DNA of 6,603 nucleotides from a bacterium (lineage in GTDB: Bacteria; Vulcanimicrobiota; Vulcanimicrobiia; Vulcanimicrobiales; Vulcanimicrobiaceae). Below are positions 5,452-6,603 of this stretch, piece by piece. The position numbers and the translations under genes are program-made. The stretch is from assembly GCA_021807065.1 (NCBI GenBank), contig JAKAPO010000139.1:1-6603 (forward strand), read 5' to 3'. Position 1 is the stretch's first letter; every line of letters starts with the position of its first letter. The notes under the pieces were generated by a model. That model made no database searches, had not been told where the DNA came from, and saw nothing but the letters and a program-made list of their open reading frames with translations.

Positions 5452-6120
5452 TCATGCGAGCGGCGTTCCCGTGTCGGCGCTCCCTGTCGTGACCCCGCCG
5501 TGAACGTGCGTCTCGGCGACAATGCCGCTCGACATGGTGAGCCCCGAGGCGGTGAAGGTCCAGGTAAGGCCGCCGATGGTGATCGTAAGCCCCGAGGCGG
5601 TGAGCGCGAGCGAGGCGGATCCGACGATGAGTTGCACCTCGTTTGCCGACGCCTCGACCGTGGCGGTCTGGGCGGCATCCGAGATGCGAGCCCCGGCGGG
5701 CCCGTTCAGCCACGCCTGATTGGCGTTCGGCGACGAGGAGAACCCCGTCGCGGCGACCGGCACAAAGACGAGCGTGCTCATGTTCCCGTACTCGCGCGTC
5801 ATGTCGGCGACGCCGGACCCCTGGCCGCTAATCCCGCCGAGGAACGTATCGGCCGGCACGGTAATCCCCACGTCGCCTACTTGCGTCGGCATGCGCGCCC
5901 ATTGGCTCTCCGCTTTCGGCAGCCATAACGGCGGCAGCGTGAACGGTCCCTGCACCTCGAAACTCACCTGCACGAGTGAGCCGTTGACGGCGAGGACCTT
6001 GCACGGGAGCGCCCGACCCGTCTGCGCGATCGCCTGCTCCGCATTCGACGTGGCAAGCGCGGGCAGATTCTGCTGTATCGGCAGCGTGACGAAGTTGTCG
6101 GACGTGTAATTACTAGACAT
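5452..6120 (-). CDS. Baseplate spike protein (gpV / membrane-piercing type)
   Basis: A 222-residue protein. The ATG at 6120 starts MSSNYTSDNF and overlaps the upstream stop by 8 nt; the frame is open further upstream but there it reads as Arg/Ser-rich shadow sequence. Residues about 37-122 form a beta-rich OB-like domain (CKVLAVNGSLVQVSFEV, GDVGITVPAD), and 140-200 a beta-stranded stalk (VEASANEVQLIVG, LTASGLTITIGG) with TASGLT repeated at 174 and 190. ETHVHGG at 203-209 gives the His-x-His (His205, His207) of spike tips. In P2 gpV such a pair from three chains coordinates an apex metal ion. The trimer would sit below the hub and puncture the host envelope. No lysozyme domain is fused. Confidence 0.85.
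   Translation of the reverse strand: MSSNYTSDNFVTLPIQQNLPALATSNAEQAIAQTGRALPCKVLAVNGSLVQVSFEVQGPFTLPPLWLPKAESQWARMPTQVGDVGITVPADTFLGGISGQGSGVADMTREYGNMSTLVFVPVAATGFSSSPNANQAWLNGPAGARISDAAQTATVEASANEVQLIVGSASLALTASGLTITIGGLTWTFTASGLTMSSGIVAETHVHGGVTTGSADTGTPLA
5540..5603 (-). repeat. Two 16-nt direct repeats in the spike stalk
   Basis: The plus-strand sequence AGCCCCGAGGCGGTGA occurs at 5540-5555 and again at 5588-5603, exactly 48 nt apart. It encodes the TASGLT repeat of the spike, so the 16-residue spacing is a structural period of the beta stalk. It probably reflects internal duplication or selection for the same turn. Confidence 0.8.
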
Positions 6121-6603
6121 TGATCGCCGCCGCCTGAAAGACGGTCGCCCACGATGCCCCATCCGCATCGCGGAAGTTGCCGATATGTCGCACCTGCTGG
6201 ATGACGAACTGACCCTGGAACGAGGTCCTGTACTTGAGCGAGGACGGCAGCGAGGCCGCGCCGGTCTGCACGATTCCCGGCGCATTCGGCAGGCCAACCG
6301 GCATCTTCACGATGCTGCCAACCTGAATGTCGGCCCGCATGACGGTGACGAACTGCATCGTCTGCACATCGACCCATTTCGGCTGGCCGATGAAATCGGT
6401 AAACTCGATGAAGATGGGCGGGGGCAGTTCCGATCCGTCCGATGCGAAGATCGTGCCGGACGGCAGCACCATAATATCCACGCCGGGAGAATCCGACGAT
6501 TGCGTATGCCGCTTGATGAACCGGCTCATGAGCCCGAGCGTATTTGCGATGTGGTAGACGGGCGCGCTCGTCGAATACTGCGATCCAATGTCGATGACGA
6601 TCG
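6113..6603 (-). CDS. Baseplate hub-like protein, N-terminus beyond the window
   Basis: The minus-strand frame is open to the right edge with no stop; 162 C-terminal residues are visible and the start is outside. An internal ATG at 6529 (MSRFIKRHTQ) is preceded in frame by plausible protein (VIDIGSQYSTSAPVYHIANTLGL), so I treat the gene as truncated at the window edge. Visible pieces are mostly beta: PIFIEFTDFIG (about 57-67 of the fragment), VDVQTMQFVTVMRADIQVGS, then LKYRTSFQGQFVIQQVRHIG. It sits directly upstream of the spike and ends 8 nt inside it (ATGTCTAG), where contractile phages place the gp27/gpD-type hub or another central tail protein. The hub call rests on position and beta content; no motif settles it. 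Confidence 0.6.
   Translation of the reverse strand, partial: IVIDIGSQYSTSAPVYHIANTLGLMSRFIKRHTQSSDSPGVDIMVLPSGTIFASDGSELPPPIFIEFTDFIGQPKWVDVQTMQFVTVMRADIQVGSIVKMPVGLPNAPGIVQTGAASLPSSLKYRTSFQGQFVIQQVRHIGNFRDADGASWATVFQAAAINV

Noticed and set aside
4864..5928. A 354-codon open frame on the plus strand opposite the baseplate genes.
   Set aside because: The translation is Arg/Gly/Pro-rich without domain texture, lies antisense to three well-supported genes, and is explained by high-GC third-position bias.
5452..6297. A longer spike starting near 6297.
   Set aside because: The extra 59 residues are Arg/Ser/Cys-rich and overlap the upstream gene; the ATG at 6120 begins normal protein.

Overview
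The window is the late structural and lysis end of a contractile-tailed (myovirus-type) phage or prophage. It is GC-rich and densely packed. Nine genes run right to left on the minus strand with tiny gaps or short overlaps, as in one late operon. A single gene on the plus strand enters from the left edge and converges on them. The host cannot be named from the sequence. No integrase, tRNA, rRNA, CRISPR array, transposase or attachment site is visible, so prophage, free phage and phage-plasmid all remain possible.

Minus strand, in transcription order from the right edge: a truncated baseplate-hub-like gene (6603-6113); a spike protein with an OB-like domain and a His-x-His tip (6120-5452); a small gp25/W-position wedge protein (5421-5071); baseplate J (5069-3870); a gpI-position tail protein resembling DUF2612 (3866-3222); a tail fibre with a typical baseplate-attachment N-terminus (3225-2038); a GH25-type endolysin (2041-1400); a 66-residue holin candidate (1398-1198); and an unassigned Ala-rich 102-residue protein (1155-847). 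Two junctions are 4-bp ATGA overlaps, one is an 8-bp overlap, and several others are gaps of 1-3 nt. The hub, spike, wedge, J and I proteins would build the baseplate, and the fibre would hang from it and bind the host. The endolysin and holin would release progeny. The last gene has its own good ribosome binding site and a possible extended -10 promoter, so it may be partly uncoupled from the operon.

Left edge, plus strand: the gene at 1-786 reads open from the first base. It encodes the end of a zinc ribbon, one membrane segment and an OB-fold-like domain. Its opposite orientation beside the lysis module suits a cargo ('moron') gene, although it could be a flanking host gene.

The 60-nt gap between the two convergent units holds the most striking signal. 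It is a 16-bp near-palindrome, TGTTTCACATGAAACA (814-829), one base away from the bacterial chromosomal parS consensus TGTTTCACGTGAAACA. On the minus strand it directly follows a GC-rich hairpin over the stop codon of the last phage gene, so a possible terminator and a ParB-type centromere-like site share the junction.
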